A stretch of 64,000 nt of DNA from Phycomyces nitens (taxonomy: Eukaryota > Mucoromycota > Mucoromycetes > Mucorales > Phycomycetaceae), in assembly GCA_022702545.1 (NCBI GenBank), contig JAHRBC010000004.1:5238001-5302000 (forward strand), in the 5' to 3' direction. The translations under genes and the position numbers were made by a program. Below the pieces are notes generated by a model. The model did not search any database, had not been told where the DNA came from, and saw only the letters and a list, made by a program, of their open reading frames with translations. Position 1 is the first letter of the stretch. Every line of letters begins with the position of its first letter. This document shows, one piece after another, positions 22,312 through 33,340 of this stretch.

Positions 22312-23192
22312 ATGGCTACCGTAAGTCTATTTTGGTTTTTGAATCAAGACTTCAAGTGAGTATAGATCCTAAATACATATTGTGTGTTCTATAGGAACGT
22401 GAAGATAAGGTAAACAAATGCGTTTGAGTTGCCGTCATACCAGATGACCGACCAAGGACACCTCATCTACTCCCAAAACCAGTGTCTGGTCTTGGCTGAC
22501 TATGTCCCACGGGTCTAGAAGCAAGTGATGACCCAAGATGACTAAATTAGTGACATGTTTGTAGGTCTACATGGCCAAGATTGCCGAACAGGCGGAGCGT
22601 TATGATGGTAAGTCCATAAAGCGGAATATAAATTAGAAGGCCTTTTTTATATAACATATACACATACATATTTGATTTTCCTCCCTTTTCTCCTCCCCCC
22701 CCCTCTCCCACCTCCCCCCATCAACCACCAACCACCAACCACCAACCACCTCCCCCTCCCCTCTCAATATTTTTTATATCTCTTTCTATAAACCCCTCTT
22801 TTTCTTATATTATTATTATCATTACACATGTCTAAAGCCATCTCATAGAAATGGTCAACTCCATGAAGGATGTCGCCAAGGTAAGAGTCTCAAGAGTCTA
22901 TTGACCTATCAGATCAAAACACGCATATTAAAAACTTATACAGTTGGGTGTCGATCTGACTGTTGAGGAGCGCAACCTCTTGTCTGTTGCCTACAAGAAC
23001 GTCATTGGTGCCCGTCGTGCTTCCTGGAGAATTGTTTCCTCCATCGAACAGAAGGAGGAGTCCAAGGGTCACGATGCCCAGGTCGCTAAGATCAAGGAAT
23101 ACAGAAAGAAGATCGAGAGCGAGCTCTACGATGTCTGTAACGATATCCTTGCTCTCCTCAAGGACCACCTTATTCCCTCTGCCACCGAGGGT

Positions 23193-23224
<32 letters not shown>

Positions 23225-23700
23225 TGATTACCACCGCTACGTCGCCGAGTACGCCACCGGTGACGAGCGCAAGGAGGCTGCCACTGCTGCCCACGATGCC
23301 TACAAGGCTGCCACTGATGTTGCCCAGGTTGAGTTGGCCACCACCCACCCCATCCGTCTTGGTCTCGCCTTGAACTTCTCTGTATTCTACTATGAGATCC
23401 TCAACTCCCCCGACCGTGCTTGCCACTTGGCCAAGCAGGCATTTGATGATGCCATTGCTGAGCTCGACACTCTTTCCGAGGAGTCTTACAAGGATTCTAC
23501 TCTTATCATGCAGCTCTTGAGAGACAACCTCACCTTGTGGACTTCCGATCTCCAAGAGGGTAAGTTTAGGAAACAAAAAACAATTGGACAAAAAATCATA
23601 TAGAAAGAAGAAGGAGTCTTGATTTCTCATGCCCATTTCCTTTATAATAGAGAGCGAGAAGAACGACAAGAAGACAGAGGATGATGAGACTCGCGATTAA
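22312..23700 (+). CDS. 14-3-3 protein
   Basis: Six exons (22312-22320, 22395-22409, 22565-22607, 22849-22880, 22944-23559, 23651-23700) encode 254 residues. The first two exons are only 9 and 15 nt. Family hallmarks are very strong: [86 protein letters not shown], and [20 protein letters not shown]. 14-3-3 dimers bind phospho-Ser/Thr motifs and regulate signalling, including Ras/PKA and stress pathways. The acidic tail (about 17 residues, Glu/Asp/Lys-rich) is typical. The third intron (241 bp) is C-rich with ACCAACC repeats. The splice frame is fixed by the conserved N-terminal helix. Confidence 0.97.
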
Positions 23701-23986
23701 AGAAGTTTGTTTTTGTTATAAAGAGCATCAAAGAGAGAAAGAGAAACCAATAAACAAAAGGAGTGGATTTCAAGGAGCTTTCTTTTTTTTTTAAGAAAAA
23801 AAATAATAAAGAGAAGCCCTTGAATTTTTCTTCCTACACCCACCCCCTTTTTTTACTCTTCTTTAGAGAAAGAGAAAGAGCTGACAAAAGCAAAATATTA
23901 ACAGAAATATATAATGATAATGATGATGATAATGATAATGATGATAATGATGATGAAAACAAGTTTATTATACACATTATTGAATT

Positions 23987-24556
23987 CTAAAGATCAGCTA
24001 CCTTTACTTGCTCTTCTTCTTCCTCAAAAAGCGATGTCCATTCACAAGCTATCCACTCAATGTCTTTCCATTTGTACACTCCCAATCCTCCTTTTTCTAT
24101 ATTCGGGTTTGATCCAATCCACGTCACAAATAGTCCTGCATCTCCTTGCTCAACTGCCTCCATCTCTTTCTCCAGTACCCTGAGTTCCTTTTCATACCGT
24201 CGACGCACAAACTCTGACTTGAGAAACCAGCGGCTCGATGTCATTATTCGATGAGCACGTTGGAGACAAAGGAATGCTATATTGACTCGCATCTCCTCAG
24301 TGTGTTTTTGGTCATGATGTTTTGTCCAGTCATCCATAAAGATCTTTGCCATTTGTCTCCAGGCAGCGTAATCAAGTCGACGCTGTTGACTGTAATCTAC
24401 CAAACTAGCAAGTGCATCCCCATGTCGATTATTACAATGAGGATAGATTGTGCCTTTTAGCAGTAAAGGACCAAGCTCCATAGTAGGCTACAAGACAATA
24501 TATATAAGGATAGAAAAGTAATCCTGCCAAAGGTTATTTCCAAATATTCATATCAT

Positions 24557-24587
<31 letters not shown>

Positions 24588-25086
24588 TAAAAATAATAAT
24601 AAATATACATTGTATTACTATTACTATTACTGACATTACCTGTTTTCTATCCAACAGTTTCTCGGCCAATTCATAGTTGCCCAATTGAACTGCAGAATGA
24701 ATCGCAATCTCGCACATCTCACGAGTGTTATTGATTTTGCAAGCAGGATTGGTGTCTGATATGTCGATAAAGGCTAGTGCGGCTTCAAGTGCACGATCAT
24801 ATTGTTTGTAGAGATAATCATGTTCAATCGCACTCTTGAGCTGATTAGGGCCATGGCGTTCCAGCATGAGCACTTCGTAACTCTTTGTGCTGTGAAACCA
24901 CTTTATATATATATATATATATATATATTAGTTTATGGTCAATGTAAAAGTGAATGGACTCACGCCATCGGTTTCTTGTTTGGCTTCATAATCGACTTTA
25001 ACGGTTTCTGGTTTAGATCTGATTCTCTCTGTTAGAAATACATCGTCATCAAAGTCGAATTGGAAAGGGGATTCATCATCTGCCAT
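23987..25086 (-). CDS. Helical-repeat protein of unknown function
   Basis: Three exons (25086-24964, 24882-24640, 24487-23987) encode 288 residues. The N-terminus is acidic (FQFDFDDDVFLTERI). The rest is predicted mostly helical with TPR-like pairs: YLYKQYDRALEAALAFI, REMCEIAIHSAVQLGNYELAEKLLD, RHGDALASLVDYSQQRRLDYAAWRQMAKIF. It ends in an acidic tail. A distant resemblance to the metazoan C8orf76-type proteins (acidic start, then TPR-like repeats) is possible but I am not certain. It lies 170 bp downstream of GOLPH3 on the same strand and is convergent with the 14-3-3 gene. The exon 2 acceptor (CAAAG/AGT) was chosen to keep the frame. Confidence 0.65.
24559..24582. repeat. (TA)n inside intron
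   Basis: A TA microsatellite lies within the second intron of the helical-repeat gene. A second TA run (about 24904-24930) lies in its first intron. Confidence 0.8.
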
Positions 25087-25255
25087 TTATCCAAAAGCCA
25101 AAATATTATATATAAAAAAGGGTAATTAAAGATTAAGAAAAATAAAATGAAAGCATTTTTTTTGTAATATAAAAAAAAGGTTGAGCACACACACAGTCAC
25201 AATACACTTCTTTATCCCATCTATTCAAAATACCAACACAAATACGTTTATATAT

Positions 25256-26464
25256 TTACAACTACAAAAAAATAAAATAAAAAACAAAAAAAACTATTAG
25301 CAATATTCACAACCCAATAAACTCATACTCACAATGGAATCCATCTTGGTAAAGACATTCAGGACAGCTGGTATCACCTCAAAACACAGTGCTTTACCGT
25401 CTGGAATCTGCAGCTGGGAACCAGTGCCTGTCAAGGGCCACACCGAGAAATCTGCTAATAACTCGTCGACCTTTGCATATGCCTTTTCGCGTGATTCGTA
25501 ATCGAGGGTCATTAATGCATTCTCGAGGACATTTGCTGCATAGGCACTGCAAACCATAGTGGTTGTTCTTAAATAGCCATAGACCTTGTCAATATCTGTT
25601 CCAGTCGGAGGACTCGAGTGACGAGAGACTAGAGAGGAGCAAACACGGTCAAGCAGGGCTTCTTTACAATGGCGGTCGGCAAGGGGGTGTGTGGCCATGT
25701 CAAAGAGCAAAAAATTACGCTTCTCTGTTCTCAAGATACCCTTGTCTACTAATCCCTTTGCCAGTCTCTCTCGGACCTGTTTTAGCTGATAGCCCAACTT
25801 GAGCACATTCCACGTCTCGCCTATAAAGGACAACAACAACAAATATAAATGGTTCAAGAATAATGAACAATTGTCTATTTGAACAAAAAAAAACATACCA
25901 CTCAAGAGGTCAACCCAGGTCTGTACACTCATTGGTTCACTGGCCTTCATCAACTTGAGGGTCTCATCCAGCAACATTTCACCTGTGTTTCTGTCATTTA
26001 TCACCTCGATCATCCGATCGCATAATTCAAAGTGTCGTCTATTGGGATCCTTGACCATGGCAATCCTGCCCCTCAATGCCAGCTCGAGAAGAATGCAACC
26101 ACGTAAAACATAACTAATGTGGTCATTCCAAAACGACAAATGACCCTAATGTTTACAATTCTTTGAGTATTTGCGGCTCTTTATATATATATATATATAT
26201 TTATATATTTATACCCACACATGTAAAAAAGAGAGAGATGAGAATAGAGTGCCAATGCTGTTTTGCAGAACCAAAAAATAAAAAGAAAAAAGAAAAGAGT
26301 ATAAAGATGTTTACCTGTTCGTCTTTTAATCCCAATAATAAAACTTCTTCCAGAAGCGTCAGGCGTGGCATGGTTGGGTCTTGAACATCAAGGTCTGCCT
26401 CATTGATATCTTCTGGAGCGGATTCCTGTCGCTGCACATGACGACGTGTGAGACCAGAGCTCAT
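25256..26464 (-). CDS. VPS74: GOLPH3/Vps74 Golgi PI4P-binding protein
   Basis: Exons 26464-26315, 26145-25899, 25820-25333 and a last 6-nt exon 25261-25256 give 296 residues. Family signatures are LTLLEEVLLLGLKDEQGHLS, SFWNDHISYVLRG (Trp and Arg of the PI4P pocket), LLELALRGRI, LLDETLKLMKASEP, TWNVLKLGYQLKQVRERLAK (basic pocket) and LRTEKRNFLLFDMATHP (membrane hairpin). GOLPH3/Vps74 links PI4P to COPI retention of Golgi glycosyltransferases. Reading past a strong GTGAGT donor would give an odd tail (VSMSLLGCEYC). Splicing to TTG TAA instead restores the conserved KMDSIL-type end, so I prefer the tiny terminal exon. A 2-codon uORF (ATGCAATGA) overlaps the start. Confidence 0.92.
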
Positions 26465-27869
26465 TGCATCAAGTTTCAAATATAAAAAAAAAGAAAGGGT
26501 AGCCAAACAGAAGAGAGAACCAATAAGGACTGGGTTTCAATATTTTAGTCTTTCATGATCTGCAATTTCTCTCCCTTTCTTGCTATACACATTTCAGCGA
26601 GTAATTTTTTTTTTCTATAGCTAAAAAAGGTAGTTTTGTTTATAAGGTCAAGTTAATATGGAAATATATTCGGTGCCTATAAAGAAAAAAAAAGAAAAAA
26701 GAAGAAAGCAAACTGTAAAGAGATTACAGAAAAGATGTTGTGATGGAGGAATTAAATGCAATATTTACCAAATGTACACAATTCTAAAAAGTAAAGTTGG
26801 CATTGGTTTGATAACGTGGAATTGCAGTAGCATTGCTTACAAACCAATTCATACTTTGTATGGTTGTGCTGTTGTGCTGTTGGAAGATACATTTTCCGCA
26901 GGTATCATTTTAATAATCATTATTATTATATTTGTATTTCTTGAAGGATTGGCAAACCCCGTCTGTTGTTCCAACTGTGCGATTTGTAATGATTAGTATA
27001 CATGAATTCATATATATATATTCTTGTACTGTATGTGAATCGGACACTTGTTGGCTGGTATTGTACCGTCTGTGGAACCATTCCGTACGGCCTGTCTGTA
27101 AGTCCAGCTTCCGAGCACACCATTCTCTCCTCTTTATATGTCTAGCAATGCCAAAGTACCCGATCATTTCCGCCGTAACCCAGAAGACTACGGAGTGCTG
27201 ATTTCCGGTCAAGCTACTAGTAAAAAAAGTATATGAAAAATGTACAAAAGTTTTTTTTTATTAAAACAAAAAGTATTCTATGTCAAATCTCAGTACATTT
27301 CATAAGTTCTCAACTATATCATACACTTGGTCAAGTAAAATCGTGTGTAATTATGAGTCCAGGTACAACCCCAATTGTACCCAAATGTATAACAATCAAC
27401 AAATCACTATTTCCTTTCTGTAATAGAAAACATGCTGCTGGGCGGTTTCACTAGAATAAAACAAGCTATTCATTCCATATTTATAAAAGAAAACAAGGAG
27501 GCTTTAATGCGGAAGATACAAGGTACATGAAATACATCTTATTTTGATAAAAAAAACAACAAACAGATGGGCTATGTGATACTACTTTCTCAGGTAAAAT
27601 AAGCACTTGATAAGATCTTGAACGAGTCTAGTCAATTAAGTGCAGATTGTACACCTGTTGAGATCAGAGTACAGAGTTACAAACCAGAGGAATGTATACG
27701 CTAAAACCAATCTGATTACAAGGCTAATGCAACGGAGAAGGCCGGTGTATAAAATAAATCGAAAAAGAAAGGTCCAACGTAATATAAAATAGGAAAGCTT
27801 AGATTATCTCAGATGATACATGGTTGCCTAGTAACCAAAATAAAAAGGATCAGATATAGATGCGTGTAT

Positions 27870-27878
27870 TTATCAGAT
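27870..27878 (-). promoter_or_regulatory. ATCWGATAA iron-GATA site (distal)
   Basis: TTATCAGAT on the plus strand is ATCTGATAA on the minus strand, a perfect match to the consensus of siderophore-repressing GATA factors (SreA/Urbs1/Fep1 type). It is about 1.07 kb upstream of the siderophore synthetase start. Confidence 0.4.
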
Positions 27879-28072
27879 CAAACTGATTTTATAAAATACA
27901 CAAAACAAGAGAATAGATCTAATGCTTTAAAGCAGTGTGTTTTTTTAGAGAAAAAAAAATAAAGACATTTAAAATTGTATGTTTTAATAATAATAGCAGC
28001 AGCAGCAGCAATAATAATAATATTGCAATGTTCACAGTGATCGGTGCTATAAAAAAATTGATTGAATAAAGG

Positions 28073-28081
28073 ATCAGATAA
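28073..28081 (+). promoter_or_regulatory. ATCWGATAA iron-GATA site (middle)
   Basis: ATCAGATAA matches the SreA/Urbs1-type consensus exactly, about 870 bp upstream of the siderophore synthetase ATG. A near match (ATCAGATAT) occurs at about 27849. Confidence 0.4.
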
Positions 28082-28795
28082 CAAAAATTAAAATCATATT
28101 ATTTGAATTAGCATTTATTTTAGTTTTAGTCTTGACACCATGAACATTCCAATACCATTCTGCTGAAGCTCATACCAGTATATATTTATATTATTTATTC
28201 TATACAGTACCTATGGTGCCAAATAGCGCCAAATTGAACTTTTTTTTTGGAGCATTTATATTTAGGCTAATCTTATTTTTACATGTTAGCTTAATGTTTC
28301 ACCGGGATAATCAATTAGAGGCCAATGTCTTGACGCCTGTTTACCTTGCATGGGGGTATGGATGTGTACAAGGCAGAATAGAGTAATAAGTAATAAGCAT
28401 CATTTTTTAATATTAAAATCTTGAGAATAATCATGCAAAATTTTTATCACTGTCCGGGTTAGCAGACTAGCTTGTGCAATGTTTTGTAAAGGAAGCTGAA
28501 TTCCCAGAATTCTGTTGGAATGACTCTTGTCGGGATCGTCAAGTATATATATATATATGTATATATATATATAATTTATAAAAGCTGTCTACTGAGCTTC
28601 TGGTCCTTATTGAGTCCGCGGAGATGGGCTTATAATATTTTTCAACTTTTGGAAACGTCATGGTTCGTAAGAGAGGACAAATGTACTACCAGTAACAGAA
28701 ATAGTTGCTTCTATTGCAATGTTCCTGTACCAACGAGTGAACCAGGACATAGATCCCGATCTCCAATATAAAATATTATGTATACTTAAAAAAAG

Positions 28796-28804
28796 ATCTG
28801 ATAA
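28796..28804 (+). promoter_or_regulatory. ATCWGATAA iron-GATA site (proximal)
   Basis: ATCTGATAA lies 71 bp upstream of the TATA box and 142 bp upstream of the siderophore synthetase ATG. Position and exact match suggest control by an iron-sensing GATA repressor; this is inference. Confidence 0.6.
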
Positions 28805-28874
28805 GAAACCCTTTGGATTGGGTAAATAAATAAATAAAAAAAAATCTTTATCAATAATAATTTTTTAAGACGCG

Positions 28875-28882
28875 TATAAATA
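28875..28882 (+). promoter_or_regulatory. TATA box of siderophore synthetase gene
   Basis: TATAAATA is 65 bp upstream of the ATG at 28947. Confidence 0.6.
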
Positions 28883-28946
28883 ATCTTTCAACCTTTTTCA
28901 CTGCCAAATTACAATTTATAACAAATCATATTAATATTTTTTCAAT

Positions 28947-31162
28947 ATGCCTGTATCCCTCACAATGTCCAAAAATCATCAGTATGCAAAGTTTGCAACC
29001 ACTTCCAGACTAGTGTCCTGTCTAGTGATGGAGACCCTTGTGTCTGCCTACTATGTTCCTTCTTCATCCCAGGGTACTCCAATCTGTCTCTTGGTCCGGG
29101 CAAACTGTAGTTCTACCCAAGAAACTCCTTCTACCATTCGCATATCTGATGTCTTGGCTGTCATACCTCTTCGTGGTGTTCCAATCTTATCCACAGAACC
29201 ACGCTCGTGCGCAGTGCTCAATGGTATCAAGTGTCCCCGTATTGATCTCATTGATCCTATGGACATGCTCCCTCACATCTACTCTGTCCAAACCAACAAG
29301 TCTTCTGTGCTTGCCATCTCGGATGATAATCTCCGCAGCCAGGTTTATAATGCCTTGATGTCCGTCTGCAAGTCCAATGTGCCTTTTTCTGCAAAGCAGC
29401 TAGTCGATGCCTTTGATGCTGTCCAGCTCTGGAAGCAGTTTGCCGATGACTTTGGCGTCGATCAAAAGTTGACCGAGGAAATTGGTTTGGAGTTGAACAG
29501 TTCGATCGAACACCAGAGTAAGTTACAATGGGAATGTCTGGGCTCGTACGACTACTTTAGCTTTTTTGTTTGTTTGTTTTGATACAATATCCTGCATCAA
29601 TAATCTCATCTCATCTAAACAATCTTGTCAGATTATGCCTATGACAATCCCAAACCCCTTCCTTCTCTCAAGTCCTCCAGTGTCCAGTGGGAGCAGGCAG
29701 TTTTAGAGGGACATGCCACTCATCCCGTAAGACATTTTATTTTTTTATTTATTTGTTTATCTTTTTATTATTATTAGCGGCGCATATATATATATATATA
29801 TATCTGTATAAAACGATATACTTATCTGTCTTTGGCAATCATAGATGCACAAGGCTCGCAAAAGCTATCCTCCAATGCCCCCTCTTATTCCTGGAAATGT
29901 CAACCTCGAGCAGCCTCAGCTTAGACTGGTTGCCGTACCTGTAACTTCTTTAAAAGTACGTGGAGATTTTGAAAGGTTATCAGCTCCTATTGTCAATGCC
30001 ATCCTCAGCAAGTCCGAGGGAAAATCGGCTGATGAAATGCGCGCTGCCTACCCCAGTCATATCTTTATCCCTATCCACGAACTTCAAGTACCAAACATCG
30101 AGTCAAAGTTCCCAGAAGCAGTTGTATTGCCCAAGGAGAACAGTGTCACCATCCAGAGCTTGACCTCCCTCCGTTCTGTGGCCGTTCCTGACATTCTGCC
30201 CGGACTTAGTCTCAAGCTTTGTCTTGGCATCAAGATCTCGTCTGCTCTCCGTACCATCACACCCTTTTCGACTCACTTTGGTCCCGGATTCTCTTACGAT
30301 GTTGTCCCTAAGCTTACCTATGATCCAAAGGTGCTCACAGTCGAGCGTGAATTGAGCAGTGTGGTCCATACCAATGCTGATTTTGACATTGCTAAACACT
30401 GCAGCTGTGTGTTACGTGAGGCAGTCGAATTCCCTGTCAATGTTGAACAGTGCCCAGACAAGGTTATTGTCTGTGCCGCACTTGTTGAGAAGATCCAGCG
30501 CCCTGATACTGACGAGACTCTGTTGACCCATATCTGGAACCTTGATTCAGAGGCCAAGCGCATTGCTTTCCTTGATCGCTATATTGATCTGGCCCTCCAA
30601 GCCTTCCTTCCTCCCTGTCTAATCAACGGTGTTGCCTTTGAAGCCCACGGCCAGAACACTCTTGCCCGCTTTGACAAGGAGACTGGTGAACTAAAGGGAT
30701 TTGTGGCTCGTGATTTTGGTGGAGTCAAGGTTCATCGTGAAACCCTTCGCAAGTCGGCTGGTGTTGACATTGATGTCTTGCCAGACAGTTGTGTCGTGGC
30801 TGATACCCTTGAGGAAGTCTACAAGCTTCTTTACCACACCCTTATCCATTCTCACCTCCAGCGCCTTATTCGTGTTCTCGACCTCCATTACAACGGTGTT
30901 GGTTGGGAAATCCTTCGCAAACACATGAGCCAAATGATCCCCAGAGAGCACCCAATGTGGAAGGTGTTTATGGAGACACCAAAGGTTCCCGGAAAGTGCC
31001 TGGTTCGCATGAAGATTGAAGAACTCTACCGTGATGTAAGTCAAGAAATTGTTGAGATTCTTATAGACTAACGTGTTTTTATAGTACATATATTGTCCTG
31101 TACCCAATGTGATCCACTATACTCCTCAAAATGTAGAAGAGATTGCTGTCGCGACTGCCTAG
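28947..31162 (+). CDS. NIS siderophore synthetase (rhizoferrin synthetase type)
   Basis: Four exons (28947-29517, 29632-29726, 29845-31035, 31085-31162) encode 644 residues, the usual size of IucA/IucC synthetases. Characteristic motifs are the nucleotide-binding GHATHPMHKARKSYPP (residues about 217-232), LSLKLCLGIKISSALRT, FEAHGQNTLA, RDFGGVKV, and a FhuF-like C-terminal part (YKLLYHTLIHSHLQRLI, KCLVRMKIEELYRD). NIS enzymes adenylate citrate-type acids and couple them to amines. In Mucorales this family includes the rhizoferrin synthetase (citrate plus putrescine), so that product is likely. It should act in the cytosol in iron-poor cells. The promoter has a TATA box and an exact ATCWGATAA site. 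The gene family is mainly bacterial, suggesting ancient transfer. A second ATG at 28965 could also serve. Confidence 0.93.
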
Positions 31163-31514
31163 GCTGGTTTACCTGGTTCTTGTCTTGACATTGTATATTA
31201 AAACAAGTGCCCATATATTATCTATTATCTATTTTTTCTTCTCTATTTAAAATCTACATTTATTTACCCTCTTTTTTGCATGTCTTAATTAAAGGGGCAA
31301 AACTTTTAACTTTACTTGATCCTTTTCTCACTGTTTGGCGGTTAAACATGAATGCGTACTTGTGGGGAACTGTGTGTTGGTAATACATATCATGTGATCG
31401 TGGAGAAATGGCAAATAGTTGTAGGTCGGGCCAAGGTGTGGGAAAGCAGTTCACAAAAGCTCAAAAGGGTGCCTTTTGGGACTCTTCTTCTTTGTTTCTC
31501 CCTCCCCTTTCCAA

Positions 31515-33340
31515 ATGGCCGCCTCTGCCTCTCGTTCCAACGTTGTCCGTCTGTTGAGTCTTCTCCAGAACTCCTCGAGTGCCTGTCCATGCCACTCGCA
31601 TGCCCATACTGCCTTGCCCACTCCCAGCTCCTTCTCGAGTCTCCTCAAGTATGGTCGTCAGTATGCAAATGCTGCAGACTCTACCGACTATGCCTTTGAG
31701 ATGGCTGCTAGTAACATTCGTTTTGGCCCGGGAGTAACGAGGTAAATAGGAATAGGCCTGGAAATATTTGGTTTTGGGGTTGGTTTTGGGTTTTGGGTTT
31801 TGGTTTTGGAGCATGGTGTATTGATATATTGTAGTGAAATTGGTATGGATCTCAACAACCTCCACGCCAAAAAGGTTGCTGTATATACTGACAAGACGGT
31901 AAGTGGTATATTTTTACATGCCAAATACATAATAGTTGCACAAGGTTGATTTTTATACCTTTGCGCTGATCTAGATTGCCAAGTTGCACCCCATGCGTGC
32001 TGTGATCGAATCTCTCGAGATGAACAAGGTCAACTATGTACTCTATGATACGGTCCGTGTTGAGCCCACAGATACCAGTTTCAAGCAGGCCATTGAATTC
32101 GCTCGTCAACACCAGCCCGATGCATTCGTTGCTGTCGGTGGTGGTTCTGTTATGGATACTGCCAAGGCTGCCAGTCTTTACAGCGCCAACCCCGAGGCAG
32201 ACTTTCTCGACTTTGTGAATGCTCCAATTGGAAAGGGTCTCCCTGTTAGATCCAAGCTTAAGCCTCTTATTGCTGTCCCCACCACTGCTGGTACTGGTTC
32301 AGAGACCACTGGCACTGCTATCTTTGATTATGAGCCTCTGCATGTCAAGACTGGTATTGCCCACCGTGCCCTCAAGCCCTTGTTGGGTATTGTTGATCCC
32401 CTGAACACTCGCAGCATGCCCTCCCAGGTCCATGCCTCCAGTGGTCTTGATGTTCTTTGGTAAGTTTAAAGGAATTCAAAACAAAATTAGCCTAATGTCT
32501 TGTTATCTAGCCACGCTCTCGAGTCGTACACTGCCCTCCCTTACAACCAGCGCTCTCCCCGTCCCAGAGATCCCATTGAACGTCCTGCTTACCAGGGTTC
32601 CAACCCTATTTCAGACATCTGGTCGCTCCATGCTCTCAAGATGGTCGTTGAATACTTGCCTCGCGCTGTCAAGGATCCCGAAGACTTTGAGGCCCAACAG
32701 CAGATGTTGCTAGCCTCTACTTTTGCCGGTATTGGTTTCGGTAACGCAGGTGTCCATCTCTGCCATGGTTTGAGTTACCCAATCAGTGGTCTCAACAAGA
32801 CTTACAAGCATCCTGGCTATGATGTCGATCACTCTATTATTGTAAGTTGATTAAATTGCCATTAATCCCACACTAGACACGCACTGATTCTAATATACTA
32901 TATATATATATTTTAATAGCCTCACGGTACGAATATATCTATTTGAGCCTTTGATACTCTGGCACGTTTGTTTTATTGTATAAACTAATCTTGTATGTTT
33001 TATAGGTGTGTCTGTTGCCCTGTCTGCACCCTCCGTATTCCGTTTCACATCTGCCTCATGCCCTGATCGTCACATTGATGCTGCCGTTGCTTTTGGTGCT
33101 GACCGCGCTACCATCAAGGCAGAGTCTGCTGGTGATGTCCTTGCCGAACGTTTGACTCGTTTCCTCGAGGATCTCGGTGTTCCAAACGGTCTCAGTGCTC
33201 TTGGTTACAAGTACTCTGATATCCCTGCCCTTGTCGAAGGTGTTGTTCCTCAGCACCGTGTCACCAAGCTTGCCCCTGCTGGAGAGCCCGCACGCGAGCA
33301 GATTGCTGCCATCTTTGAGTCTTCTTTGAAGAACTATTAG
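31515..33340 (+). CDS. Hydroxyacid-oxoacid transhydrogenase (Fe-ADH family)
   Basis: Six exons (31515-31741, 31835-31898, 31975-32459, 32511-32841, 32920-32926, 33006-33340) encode 482 residues; exon 5 is 7 nt (CCTCACG, giving Pro-His-Gly with its neighbour). The N-terminus is a mitochondrial presequence. Iron-ADH motifs are AVGGGSVMDTAKA (NAD site), PTTAGTGSETTGTAIF, SSGLDVLCHALESYTA and NAGVHLCHGLSYPISG (metal ligands). Family members (ADHFE1/HOT) oxidise 4-hydroxybutyrate with reduction of 2-oxoglutarate. The match is strong over the whole length. It lies 350 bp downstream of the siderophore gene on the same strand, with no clear functional link. Confidence 0.92.

Larger units (their letters stand above)
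26465..28795. other. 2.4 kb intergenic region upstream of siderophore gene
   Basis: Mostly AT-rich DNA with no confidently recognised gene. It holds several WGATAR sites, including two perfect ATCWGATAA matches listed separately, an AGC/AAT repeat (27995-28023) and TA runs (28543-28572). At about 27047-27228 (+) a GC-richer stretch reads as two short exons joined across GTAAGT...TCTAG, ending in NAKVPDHFRRNPEDYGV; it may be the 3' end of a small gene but I cannot trace its start. Confidence 0.4.

Noticed and set aside
22914..23669. Long minus-strand ORF opposite 14-3-3
   Set aside because: Antisense shadow of the conserved 14-3-3 exon, caused by strong codon bias.
25297..25332. Tail VSMSLLGCEYC on GOLPH3
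   Set aside because: It results from reading through a perfect GTGAGT donor; splicing to the TTG-TAA exon gives the conserved family end.
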